Shown piece after piece: positions 15,545 through 22,819 of a stretch of DNA of 29,859 nucleotides; within the stretch, counting starts at the first letter, position 1, and each line of letters opens with the position of its first letter. The DNA is from a virus. The notes beneath the pieces are model-generated. The model saw nothing but the letters and a program-made list of their open reading frames with translations. It did no database searches and was not told the origin of the DNA. The translations under genes were made by a program, and so were the position numbers. Where the stretch lies: positions 1 through 29,859 of IMG/VR virus record IMGVR_UViG_3300018080_000456. One strand, 5' to 3'.

Positions 15545-15578
15545 GTCACCAGGACACGTACGTCTAAAGAGGTGAATC

Positions 15579-16049
15579 ATGGGAAGATACAGGCAGCGAG
15601 AGATCGAGATCGATCTCCCTGATGGTCAGGAGATCAGGGTGACGGATGCCCCTGTCAGCGAGCCGATCAAGAACCTGACCATCGACATCATTCCGCTCTA
15701 CGACGGTCCGAAGACTCCGGCTGGTGCGGGTAACGTCATCGTCAAGACCTTCTACGGCGGCGGCTACGGTCAACCAGCCAAGGCTTACGCTGTCCCGAAC
15801 TACGAGACGGGTATTCAGCAGGGGTCGACGGTTACTCTTCCGGCGAACACTATTACGTTTCCGCTGACTGTTTTTCAGGGTTCTACCAACCTGGAGATCT
15901 TCCCGGCTGACCGAGTCCGGGATGGTTGGCGTGTTCGGGAGGACGGTAACCGGGCGCGTGCGTTGCACATCTACAACAACTGTGGCGGCGGAGCCCCCCT
16001 CCGGTGCAAGGTTGTCTTCGTGTCGGAGACCGTCTCCGAGTCGGGCTAG
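15579..16049 (+). CDS. Virion-type beta protein, unknown
   Basis: 156 residues; AAGAGGTGAATC before ATG 15579. It is a predominantly beta-strand protein (IEIDLPDGQEIRVTDA, VIVKTFYGGGYGQ, TVTLPANTITFPLTVFQG, ALHIYNNCGGG, CKVVFVSETV). No enzyme motif, TM or signal peptide is visible. It is the first gene after a late-type promoter, and its composition is like phage coat or accessory virion proteins. No family recognised. Confidence 0.65.
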   Translation: MGRYRQREIEIDLPDGQEIRVTDAPVSEPIKNLTIDIIPLYDGPKTPAGAGNVIVKTFYGGGYGQPAKAYAVPNYETGIQQGSTVTLPANTITFPLTVFQGSTNLEIFPADRVRDGWRVREDGNRARALHIYNNCGGGAPLRCKVVFVSETVSESG

Positions 16050-16058
16050 GAGGACATC

Positions 16059-16379
16059 GTGGAAGAGTTCATCGTCATTCTGACCGAGTATGGCCCTTAC
16101 GTGGGTCTCGCTGTGGTAGTGGCTGGAGTCGTGCAGGCGTTCAAGCAGGGCTTCAAGAAGTTTTTCACCAAGCATCATGTCGGGATGCGCATCCTTCCGT
16201 TCATCCCGATTCTCTTGGGCATGGTTGGGGGATTACTGCTTCCTCCGGAGTCCTTCGCGGACAAGCTGCTCATCGGTGGTGCGCTCGGTACGTGTTCGAG
16301 CCTGATCTACAAGGCTCTTACTCGTACGTTTGCCAGCAAGGCCAAGCTGATGGCTAAGGCCGGTTCTCGGGAGGGTTGA
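16059..16379 (+). CDS. Holin-like small membrane protein
   Basis: 106 residues from GTG 16059, after TAGGAGG fused to the preceding stop. Three hydrophobic segments are seen: about 13-27 (VGLAVVVAGVVQAF), 43-60 (ILPFIPILLGMVGG), and 69-84 (LLIGGALGTCSSLIY), joined by a basic loop (KQGFKKFFTKHH), with a Lys/Arg tail. Small size, multiple TM and a charged C-terminus are typical of holins, which time membrane permeabilisation. No endolysin neighbour is seen in this window, so it may alternatively be another phage inner-membrane protein. Confidence 0.5.
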   Translation: MEEFIVILTEYGPYVGLAVVVAGVVQAFKQGFKKFFTKHHVGMRILPFIPILLGMVGGLLLPPESFADKLLIGGALGTCSSLIYKALTRTFASKAKLMAKAGSREG

Positions 16380-16382
16380 GTC

Positions 16383-17165
16383 ATGGAACGTGCGATCAAG
16401 GATGCCGGGTTGAAGCGGCTGGCCAAGCAGTACGGACCCAAGCGCGCCGGACATGGCGATGAGTTGCGTGTGTTGAACGAGGCTCTGGGGATCGTCGAGG
16501 AGAGTGCTCTTCCTCCGCATGCGGCGCTCGAAGAGGCGGATAAATACCTGAACGAGAATGACGTCATGAGTTTCGGCGTGGAGGTGCTGCCGTACGAGAG
16601 CGGCGGCCCTCTCAGGGATCAGGAGGTCCTTTATCTCAACGCCGGAGATACCTATGTCCCTACCCTGATGTATACGGACGCGGAGGGTTTTTTCATCTCG
16701 TCGTGGGGTGACTGGCTCGAAGAGGCGGAGCGCCAGCACGAGGAGTCAGAGGAGGAGCGTCGGTGTCCGTATTGCGGGGAGTGGAGCGGTGAGCTGGAGG
16801 AGTACGGAGAATGTCCGTATTGCCAGAGCGACATCTACGGTCAGCGACCGCACGAACGTAAGGGTGGAAGGTCTCTCGATAGAGTGGCGCAGGAGGACGC
16901 TCCTGTCATGGACGAGGATCGCGTAGACGCTCTTATGCATGGCGGAGTCCCTGGGGTTTTGGACTGGACGGAACTCTTGAGCTATATTTCCAGATTCATC
17001 AATAGGAACGCGCATACGGCCAATTTGACGGCCCCGGAAGCGTTGTTTTACGCGCAGAATCTTCTGGATTACTCTGTGCACTATATGCTGAATGACTGGG
17101 ACGCGCTGGAACTGATTGTTGAGGGACTTGAAGGTGCAGAGGACGCTGTTGGTCGTAACCGCTGA
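16383..17165 (+). CDS. Zinc-ribbon protein, unknown function
   Basis: 260 residues; ATG 16383 lies 3 bp after the previous stop, with GAGGGTTGAGTC as the likely ribosome region. The N-terminus is helical; residues 60-120 include FGVEVLPYESGGPLRD and LYLNAGDTYVPTLMY and SWGDWLEEAER, a beta-rich segment I cannot name. Residues 128-147 carry CPYCG...CPYCQ (C128, C131, C144, C147), a zinc ribbon. The C-terminus is again helical (about 195-250). The zinc ribbon may bind nucleic acid or merely stabilise the fold. It lies between membrane proteins; role unknown. Confidence 0.6.
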   Translation: MERAIKDAGLKRLAKQYGPKRAGHGDELRVLNEALGIVEESALPPHAALEEADKYLNENDVMSFGVEVLPYESGGPLRDQEVLYLNAGDTYVPTLMYTDAEGFFISSWGDWLEEAERQHEESEEERRCPYCGEWSGELEEYGECPYCQSDIYGQRPHERKGGRSLDRVAQEDAPVMDEDRVDALMHGGVPGVLDWTELLSYISRFINRNAHTANLTAPEALFYAQNLLDYSVHYMLNDWDALELIVEGLEGAEDAVGRNR

Positions 17166-17515
17166 TGTCTTGGCTGAAGAAAGCTTGGCGCTGGTTGAAG
17201 CGTAACTGGGAGTGGATCGCGGGTACTGTCGTGCTCCTTTTCGCTGCGTTTTTCGGGGCGACCATTATCCGAGATCAGAAGAAGCGCCTCATTCAGCAGC
17301 ACAAGGTTAAGGTGCTCAAGGCCGAGCGAGAGGTTGCGCGTCTCGAAGGGAAGCGCGACATCATTCGCGAGCGCGAGGGCGACGTAGAGGAAGAGATCAA
17401 AGCCATTGATGCAGACATTGAGAAGCTCAACGAGAAGATTAAGAACGAGCGGGACGAGGTAGACCGTCTCTCTTCGAAGGAGAAGCTCGAAGAGTTCAGA
17501 AAGCTGAGGTACTAG
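17165..17515 (+). CDS. Membrane-anchored coiled-coil protein (spanin-like?)
   Basis: 116 residues; ATG 17165 overlaps the previous TGA. The start is very Trp/Lys-rich (MSWLKKAWRWLKRNWEWIAG), followed by a TM segment at about 17-36, and then a continuous heptad-type coiled coil to the end (KVKVLKAEREVARLEGKRD, EEIKAIDADIEKLNEK). This matches the architecture of inner-membrane spanins (N-terminal TM, periplasmic coiled coil), but no partner lipoprotein with a lipobox is seen, so it could be another membrane-tethered helper. Assigned by architecture only. Confidence 0.5.
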   Translation: MSWLKKAWRWLKRNWEWIAGTVVLLFAAFFGATIIRDQKKRLIQQHKVKVLKAEREVARLEGKRDIIREREGDVEEEIKAIDADIEKLNEKIKNERDEVDRLSSKEKLEEFRKLRY

Positions 17516-17516
17516 C

Positions 17517-17822
17517 ATGAGGAATACCACTTTCAGCGATGATTCCCTTTATCGTATTGCCAGCAAGACCGCGCAGGAAGAATACCTGGCGTGGGATTCT
17601 CTTCACTACTGGAAAGAGGAGCTGGCGGCGATAGAGGACCGGCTCCTCGATACGGGTGGGTACTGGTACGATATGGCGTGGGACGCTTGGGACCAGGCGC
17701 ACAGGCTCGCTGATGAGGGGAAACACGAGGAAGCCTCTGAGCGGTTGGATGCCGTAGAGCGCATCGTGGAAGAGTTCACTGCGATAGACACGACACCGTC
17801 CGGTGCCCCTAAGGGTCTTTAG
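17517..17822 (+). CDS. Small helical protein, unknown
   Basis: 101 residues; ATG 17517 starts 1 bp after the preceding stop, with GAGGTACTAGC before it. It is rich in Trp, Tyr, Glu and Asp (AWDSLHYWKEELAAIEDRLL, WYDMAWDAWDQAHRLADEG), consisting of two or three amphipathic helices with a TPR-like rhythm. No TM or signal. Family unknown; likely soluble. Confidence 0.6.
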   Translation: MRNTTFSDDSLYRIASKTAQEEYLAWDSLHYWKEELAAIEDRLLDTGGYWYDMAWDAWDQAHRLADEGKHEEASERLDAVERIVEEFTAIDTTPSGAPKGL

Positions 17823-17827
17823 TCGCC

Positions 17828-18280
17828 ATGAGGCTGCTCCTTCTCGTCTTCGTCTTCATCACCCTGCTGACACCGTCAGTTGTTCTCGCGGAGGACGTGG
17901 AGAGTGTCGAGCTGGAGCACGAGGGCCATCCGGGTTTCTGGTTCCCCGAAGAGAGCGCGACCCGGATGCTCAAGGACCTCAAGGAGCTTCCTCCGCTCCG
18001 TCTCAAGGTATCGAAGCTGGAGCTGAAGGTTGAGAAGTTCGAGGACTACACGTTACTGCTGAAGCGTGACATAGAGATCACTGAGAAGATCTCCGGCAAG
18101 TGGGAAAAGGCTTTCAACGATCAGGTCTCGGTGACAGAGGCTCAGCAAGACTACTACGAGAGCGAGATCGAGTCTTTGCGGAAGTGGTATCGATCTCCCA
18201 TTCTTTGGTTCAGTGTCGGTTTTGTGGGTGCTGCTGCGCTCGCTGTGGGTTTGAATTTCGGTTTGGCCGAAACGAGATAG
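17828..18280 (+). CDS. Secreted/membrane coiled-coil protein with signal peptide
   Basis: 150 residues; ATG 17828. An N-terminal signal peptide is clear (residues 1-21; hydrophobic LLLLVFVFITLL core, cut after VLA before EDVESVELEHEG). Then a charged, helical coiled coil (LKDLKELPPLRLKVSKLELK and onward), and a C-terminal hydrophobic TM at about 126-146 (ILWFSVGFVGAAALAVGL). This signal-coiled-coil-TM order would place most of the protein outside the cytoplasm. With the neighbour at 17165 it may be part of an envelope-disrupting pair, but no lipobox cysteine or catalytic motif is present. Confidence 0.5.
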   Translation: MRLLLLVFVFITLLTPSVVLAEDVESVELEHEGHPGFWFPEESATRMLKDLKELPPLRLKVSKLELKVEKFEDYTLLLKRDIEITEKISGKWEKAFNDQVSVTEAQQDYYESEIESLRKWYRSPILWFSVGFVGAAALAVGLNFGLAETR

Positions 18281-18292
18281 AGGAGACACGAC

Positions 18293-18679
18293 ATGGCAAC
18301 TCTGGCGGTGACGGGGCGCATGACCCTTCCGAACTCTCCGGGCGGTTCCACCACGCCGATCATCATCGGAACCCCGGAAGTGACCCCTGACGACTCTGAC
18401 ACTGGCGTTGAGGTGACTTACGCCGAGAAGGTGGTGTTCGAGTACACCATCGCGCCTGCCGGTATCCAGCCGGTGAACTTCGGTACCGTCGCGGACGGCA
18501 AGTTCGTCTATGTGGGGACCGACAAGGCGGTCACGTACAAGGTCAATGGCGGCACGGAGGTCTTTAACCTCGCTGAGGGCGGTTTCATCATGTGGAACGG
18601 CGCGACCTTGACAGCGTTGGAGATCACCAATCCTGGTGTCCTCGACGCGAACGTGTACGTCCTGATCGTAGGAGAGTAG
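18293..18679 (+). CDS. Small virion-type beta protein
   Basis: 128 residues; GAGGAGACACGAC before ATG 18293. The N-terminus is low-complexity Pro/Thr/Gly (about 8-35), the rest is beta-strand rich (EKVVFEYTIAPAGIQPVNFG, GKFVYVGTDKAVTYKVNGG). No membrane part. It starts the structural genes after the accessory block. Likely a minor capsid or connector-associated protein; no family recognised. Confidence 0.6.
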   Translation: MATLAVTGRMTLPNSPGGSTTPIIIGTPEVTPDDSDTGVEVTYAEKVVFEYTIAPAGIQPVNFGTVADGKFVYVGTDKAVTYKVNGGTEVFNLAEGGFIMWNGATLTALEITNPGVLDANVYVLIVGE

Positions 18680-18680
18680 G

Positions 18681-19589
18681 TTGATCATCCAGCCCGGAGC
18701 TGAGCACCCGTCCGTGGCGAACATGACGGAGCTTGTTCGTACGAATGCGGTGCGTCGAATAGACATAGAGCTGCAAGACTCCACGGGGTCCGTCATTGAC
18801 ATTGAGACGGGTGTTGACGCGGCTGGAGATCCCAAAGGCGAGCTGGAGGTCGAGGTCACGGATGTTGGCGGCAACGTCATCTACTCCGAGGCCTACAACC
18901 CGCCGTTGGCCGATCCCGATCAACGGCGTTTGAAGAACCTCACTACGGGAAAGTACTATCTCAGGTTTGGTTCCGAGGACGGCGAGACGGACACGGCGCA
19001 GACGTTGTTGTTCAATTGGCACTCGCGGCAGAACGCTACCTCCGAGGATGCATACCGTACGCAGGTTGTAGAGGTGGTTACGCCGAGAACCTTGTCGTTG
19101 CTGCCGGCTCTTCGTTTGCTCATCGACAAGACGGTCAAGCCCAACCTGCCAGAGAAGTACTGCTTCATCGGGTACACCGACGGCATGCTGGCTCTCTTCC
19201 TCAAGCTGGGGTTGGCGTACATCAACACCTTCCAGCCCTATCCGATGTGGCACAATATCGATTACTTCCCCATTGAGCTGCATTCGGACATCCTACTCCG
19301 GGCTGCGCTCTACCAGGGAATCACGAGTCAGCTCCTGTTCTCCATCGACACCGACGTTCCGAACTTCTCGGATTCCGGTCACAGCTTTGTTCTGCAACAC
19401 GCCACGCCTCTGGCGGGGTACATCCAGCAGCTCCGCGCTGAGCTGGAGGAGCGTGTTCCCAACTTCAAGCGACACTTCATCAACTCCGGTACCATAGGTG
19501 TCGAGGTTCGTATGGACATGGCGTTCTCGATGATGCTGGCCAGTGCACCTCCAGGGTCCTTGTTCCGTAACCTGTGGAGTTCGAGCTGA
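18681..19589 (+). CDS. Neck/connector-type virion protein, unknown family
   Basis: 302 residues from TTG 18681, with TAGGAGAGTAGG just before and 1 bp after the previous stop. The N-terminus is beta-rich (VRRIDIELQDSTGSVIDIET, GKYYLRFGSEDG) and residues from about 130 onward are helical (RTLSLLPALRLLID, CFIGYTDGMLALFLKLGLAY, ILLRAALYQGITSQ), ending FINSGTIGVEVRMDMAFSMM. That helical half looks like other large-phage head-to-tail proteins. Located between head and tail modules, it could be an adaptor or neck protein. Function not proven. Confidence 0.55.
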   Translation: MIIQPGAEHPSVANMTELVRTNAVRRIDIELQDSTGSVIDIETGVDAAGDPKGELEVEVTDVGGNVIYSEAYNPPLADPDQRRLKNLTTGKYYLRFGSEDGETDTAQTLLFNWHSRQNATSEDAYRTQVVEVVTPRTLSLLPALRLLIDKTVKPNLPEKYCFIGYTDGMLALFLKLGLAYINTFQPYPMWHNIDYFPIELHSDILLRAALYQGITSQLLFSIDTDVPNFSDSGHSFVLQHATPLAGYIQQLRAELEERVPNFKRHFINSGTIGVEVRMDMAFSMMLASAPPGSLFRNLWSSS

Positions 19590-19756
19590 TGACCGAAGAG
19601 ATCCGAGCAGACCTCTTCGATCCTGCCAAGAAGGACAACCAGAAGACGGTCAACCTTTTCGATGATGGACGGTGGCGGAAGCTGATCGATGAGTACGACG
19701 GCGGACAGGGTCGGCCGCTCGATGAGTTGTTCGAGGAGCTTTTGGAGGGACGGTGA
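19589..19756 (+). CDS. Small acidic protein (55 aa)
   Basis: ATG 19589 overlaps the previous TGA (TGATG) with TGGAG upstream, and is preferred over the in-frame GTG at 19574, which lies inside the preceding gene. The sequence MTEEIRADLFDPAKKDNQKT, then NLFDDGRWRKLIDEYD and a Glu/Leu-rich C-terminal helix, is acidic and probably helical. Its TGA overlaps the next GTG. Unknown function; the tight coupling suggests stoichiometric expression with its neighbours. Confidence 0.6.
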   Translation: MTEEIRADLFDPAKKDNQKTVNLFDDGRWRKLIDEYDGGQGRPLDELFEELLEGR

Positions 19757-20865
19757 CCACGTGTACTCCCAGTGGCCTTAACGGCAACGGTTCCGGAAAC
19801 GGGAACGGCTCGAACGGCAACGGTGACGGCGACCAAGGTGTGTGCGGGCCGAAGCGTCCGGGTTGTATGGACCTGGGACACATGGCCGTCGGCTACTGGG
19901 GTCGCGACATTCATTCCCACGTCTTCGGTGAGCAGCAACTCTCCAAGGAGAGGGCGCTCCTGATCGAGCAGATTCTCGCCGGTAGTATTCGTGCTGATCT
20001 CTGGCAGGGTGTCGAGGACGGCGTCAAGTGCGGGTGCTACAAGGAGTCGAACCAGCAACCGGATCGGAAGTGCTCTGCCTGTCACGGAGTGGGAAAGGTT
20101 CCTGGGTTCTTCAAGTTCGGCTACGAAACCCTCTGGATGACCGGCATGGACGTTGACGCGACGTTGACGAACCTGCGCCTGTCCAAGAATTTCAAATCGG
20201 CCAAGCTCGAACTCGTAGATGATGCACTCTCAGGTACTATCGAGAGCGCTGACAAGCCGTTTATCCGTGACGTCCTGGGTTCTACCTGGGAAGCCGACTA
20301 CTGGTCTCTGGTGCGCGAGGACGGCGTCTCTGACGTCGTTGTGGAGTTCTCTCTGGACTCTGGCGGTAGCTGGAGCCCGATCTGTGACTTGCTGACGGTC
20401 AACCCGAGCAGCGGCAACATCCGTTTCCGGGCTACCTTGACCAGGGATACCGCGAACGTTCTGTCGCCTTTTTTCGAGGTCGTCCGGGCCAGGTACGCCA
20501 CCATCGCTCTCAGCAGGGAGGACGTTGGCGGCTCCTACAGGATGGGTCCCTGGATTCTCATCATGCGAGAGCCTCCGACGACGGGGTACAAGAAGCAGGA
20601 GTACGGTGACATCCCGCTGGAGGACGGGTTGGAGTTCTGGACAGCCGGATTGTCCTTGTTCGATCCCACGATCACCGTGGGGAGCGAGGAAGAGATGATC
20701 AAGGGTCCGAACGTGCTGATCGAGGTTCTCGATGGCGCGCGTGCAGGCAACCGGTACGTGACCACGACCTGGAAGAACTCCGATCCCTTTGGGTACATCA
20801 TCACGTCACAGACGTTCAAGATTCGTATTGCAGACCCGGTCGAGCCCATGAGTCTCGTTTGGTAG
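19753..20865 (+). CDS. Zinc-motif virion/neck protein
   Basis: 370 residues from GTG 19753, overlapping the preceding TGA. The N-terminus has an Asn/Gly run (NGNGSGNGNGSNGNGDGD, residues 10-27). Residues 93-113 carry CGC...CSACHGVGKV (C93, C95, C107, C110), a DnaJ-like half zinc motif, as in virion proteins of many large myoviruses (CPxC...CxxCxGTG type). The rest is beta-rich (VVVEFSLDSGGSWSPICDL, VVRARYATIALS) with a Trp-rich end. Its place between neck genes and the sheath suggests a neck, tail-completion or baseplate-related part. Which one is open. Confidence 0.55.
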   Translation: MTTCTPSGLNGNGSGNGNGSNGNGDGDQGVCGPKRPGCMDLGHMAVGYWGRDIHSHVFGEQQLSKERALLIEQILAGSIRADLWQGVEDGVKCGCYKESNQQPDRKCSACHGVGKVPGFFKFGYETLWMTGMDVDATLTNLRLSKNFKSAKLELVDDALSGTIESADKPFIRDVLGSTWEADYWSLVREDGVSDVVVEFSLDSGGSWSPICDLLTVNPSSGNIRFRATLTRDTANVLSPFFEVVRARYATIALSREDVGGSYRMGPWILIMREPPTTGYKKQEYGDIPLEDGLEFWTAGLSLFDPTITVGSEEEMIKGPNVLIEVLDGARAGNRYVTTTWKNSDPFGYIITSQTFKIRIADPVEPMSLVW

Positions 20866-20874
20866 GAGGACAGA

Positions 20875-21591
20875 ATGTTCACTCGAAGCCTGATGAAGCG
20901 CGGTTTCTTGGAGGGTGCGGAAGTCCGCATGGCGTCTTTCATGGAGAAGCGCAAAGCCGCCCTTCCTCCGGAGTACCACCAGTACCTCTGGGATGCTGTG
21001 ATGTCCGACGATGTGAGCTACGTTGACCGGCTCATGGATGCCGGGGCTGACGTTGAGGAGATCTACGAGTTGGCGTACGAGCACAACGCAGAGAAGGTGC
21101 TTGGGTACCTGGACTCGATGATCAAGGTTGCGCTCCGTCGTCGTGCCGCTGAAGGTGATCGTCTCGACGGTGGTCTCGGGGACGATATGTACCCGAGCGA
21201 TTTCTGCCTGTGTCAGGTCTTCGAGGGTGTTCGCGTGGAGATGGAGCACACCGACGACCCCAAGCTCGCGCTGGAGATCGCCCTCGACCACCTGGTCGAG
21301 GACCCCAAGTACTACACTCATCTCAACGAGATGGAGGAGAAGTACGCGTCTACCGATCCTGTAGAGGACGCTGCGGCGTGGGCTCTACAGGACATGGCTG
21401 CTCGGGATCAGGGTCGGGGGCTGTCGATCCACATCGCAGCCAAGATGTTCGGGGTCGACACCTCCGAGGTGGCTCGGAGGGTTCGCGCGCTGGAGCAGCA
21501 GGAGTCCGACTGGCGGGATGCCATGGATACCCTGAGGGACGAGTACATGCGCCCGTACACGTATGATCCGGATATGGACGAGAGGGCCTAA
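20875..21591 (+). CDS. DUF5661-like protein
   Basis: 238 residues; AGGAGGACAG before ATG 20875, with the AGGAGG overlapping the preceding TAG. Around residues 115-155 is CLCQVFEGVRVEMEHTDDPK...EIALDHLVEDPKYYTHLNEM, which matches the conserved pattern of DUF5661 (VE-EHT-D-xx-A-EIA-DHL-E-P-YY-L-ME), found in many large-phage and plasmid proteins. The N-terminal part is an ankyrin-like or helical region (DRLMDAGADVEEIYELAYE). The C-terminus (AKMFGVDTSEVARRVRALEQ) is a possible helix-turn-helix followed by a coiled coil. Function unknown. Confidence 0.6.
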   Translation: MFTRSLMKRGFLEGAEVRMASFMEKRKAALPPEYHQYLWDAVMSDDVSYVDRLMDAGADVEEIYELAYEHNAEKVLGYLDSMIKVALRRRAAEGDRLDGGLGDDMYPSDFCLCQVFEGVRVEMEHTDDPKLALEIALDHLVEDPKYYTHLNEMEEKYASTDPVEDAAAWALQDMAARDQGRGLSIHIAAKMFGVDTSEVARRVRALEQQESDWRDAMDTLRDEYMRPYTYDPDMDERA

Positions 21592-22748
21592 TGGTTGATG
21601 ACTTCTCAGGGCCGCGCGAGTACCGACCCACGCAGCCGTTCGATCCTGACGATCCGCCCAGGTTTGGTCAGCTGATCGAGACGACCAAGGACGCCTTCGC
21701 GTCCGAGATTCGTCGTTTCTTCGATTACCGTTCGGATGACATCCGGGCTAAGATCGGAGAGTTCCCGGCCATCGAGAAGTTCGCTCACATGGGAACCAAC
21801 AACACCACGCAGTCCATGGAGACCGTGATGAACTTCATCATGAGCTTTGGGGACACTCCGGACAAGTTTCCGATGGTGGTGATTACGTCTGCCAACGCCA
21901 AAGAGAAGGCGTTGGGTCTTGGTGATGTTCACGCGGTGACGAATCAGACTCTTCCTCGCCTGACCGCTGAGAATGGGGGTCCTTACGACCTCTCACCGGG
22001 GTGGGAGCTTCATATCCGTACGTGGCCTCTCGGGCTGGACAACGATCCTGTGGATACTGTGATTCTGTTCGAGGACATCCTGTTCCCGGATATCCACAGC
22101 GCTACGGTGGACGATGTCATCCAAGCCATCAACGCCCAGGTCCTGTATACTCACGCGCAGAAGAACGGTACCGGACAGCTTCAGATCGTCAGCGGGGGAC
22201 CTGCCGCTCACGGAACTCCGAACGCTATGGAGGTCATCGGAGGTACCCCTGATTGCTTGTTGGCGTTGGGGTACAAGACCGGTCAGTACGTCACGTACCT
22301 CGACTACGAGGTCAACCCTCCGTATCGTAGGTATGCCGTGGCTGCCGATCTCACCATCAACATCGATGTGGTCGCGGACAGCTTGAACACCCGTACGGCT
22401 TTGGCCGATCTGGTGTACGATTTTTTCACTTTTTACATGTCACGTCAGTTCTTCCAGATGCTCGGGCGTTCATACGACGACCCCGAGTTGAGCCCTCCGG
22501 AGTGGTTCCAGATCATCTTGAAGAGAGAATTCACCTGGGCTGGCGAGTACAACGTACCCCGACAGGGCGGAGAGCAGCAGGCGTTTATCCACTCCATCCG
22601 GGGTAGCGTGCCTGTGGTGACGGCGGACTTCGTGGATCGGCCCTTCAACAGAGGCGAGTACACCTTTATCCGCGAGACGGATCTGGTGAGTACCGAGGAG
22701 CTGCCCCAAGGGGACTATTTCGGTGCCAATTACTTGAAGATAGGTTGA
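21591..22748 (+). CDS. Tail/neck virion protein upstream of sheath
   Basis: 385 residues; its ATG overlaps the previous stop as TAATG. The N-terminus is acidic and Pro-rich; residues 20-110 are mixed, containing MGTNNTTQSMETVMNFIMSF. Residues about 137-226 (VDTVILFEDILFPD, VDDVIQAINAQVLYTHAQK, LQIVSGG..., LLALGYKTG) contain a beta-alpha domain like the two domains inserted in the sheath. The last third (ADLVYDFFTFYMSRQFFQML..., PEWFQIILKREFTWAGEYNV) is typical of neck or tail-terminator proteins located before sheath genes. Ends TGA, 71 bp before the sheath. Confidence 0.55.
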   Translation: MVDDFSGPREYRPTQPFDPDDPPRFGQLIETTKDAFASEIRRFFDYRSDDIRAKIGEFPAIEKFAHMGTNNTTQSMETVMNFIMSFGDTPDKFPMVVITSANAKEKALGLGDVHAVTNQTLPRLTAENGGPYDLSPGWELHIRTWPLGLDNDPVDTVILFEDILFPDIHSATVDDVIQAINAQVLYTHAQKNGTGQLQIVSGGPAAHGTPNAMEVIGGTPDCLLALGYKTGQYVTYLDYEVNPPYRRYAVAADLTINIDVVADSLNTRTALADLVYDFFTFYMSRQFFQMLGRSYDDPELSPPEWFQIILKREFTWAGEYNVPRQGGEQQAFIHSIRGSVPVVTADFVDRPFNRGEYTFIRETDLVSTEELPQGDYFGANYLKIG

Positions 22749-22759
22749 CCCCTTGTCTT

Positions 22760-22788
22760 TAGAATCCCGAGGCCGGGCACGCTATACT
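22760..22788 (+). promoter_or_regulatory. Late-type promoter upstream of tail sheath
   Basis: TAGAATCCCG begins at 22760; 17 bp after TAGAAT is TATACT at 22783-22788. Same motif as 9466 and 15510. Transcription would begin near 22795, with a good GGGAGG before the sheath ATG. Drives the sheath-tube-chaperone-tape measure genes. Confidence 0.6.
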
Positions 22789-22819
22789 AGGTCACAACGA
22801 ATCTAAGGGAGGATTCCAG

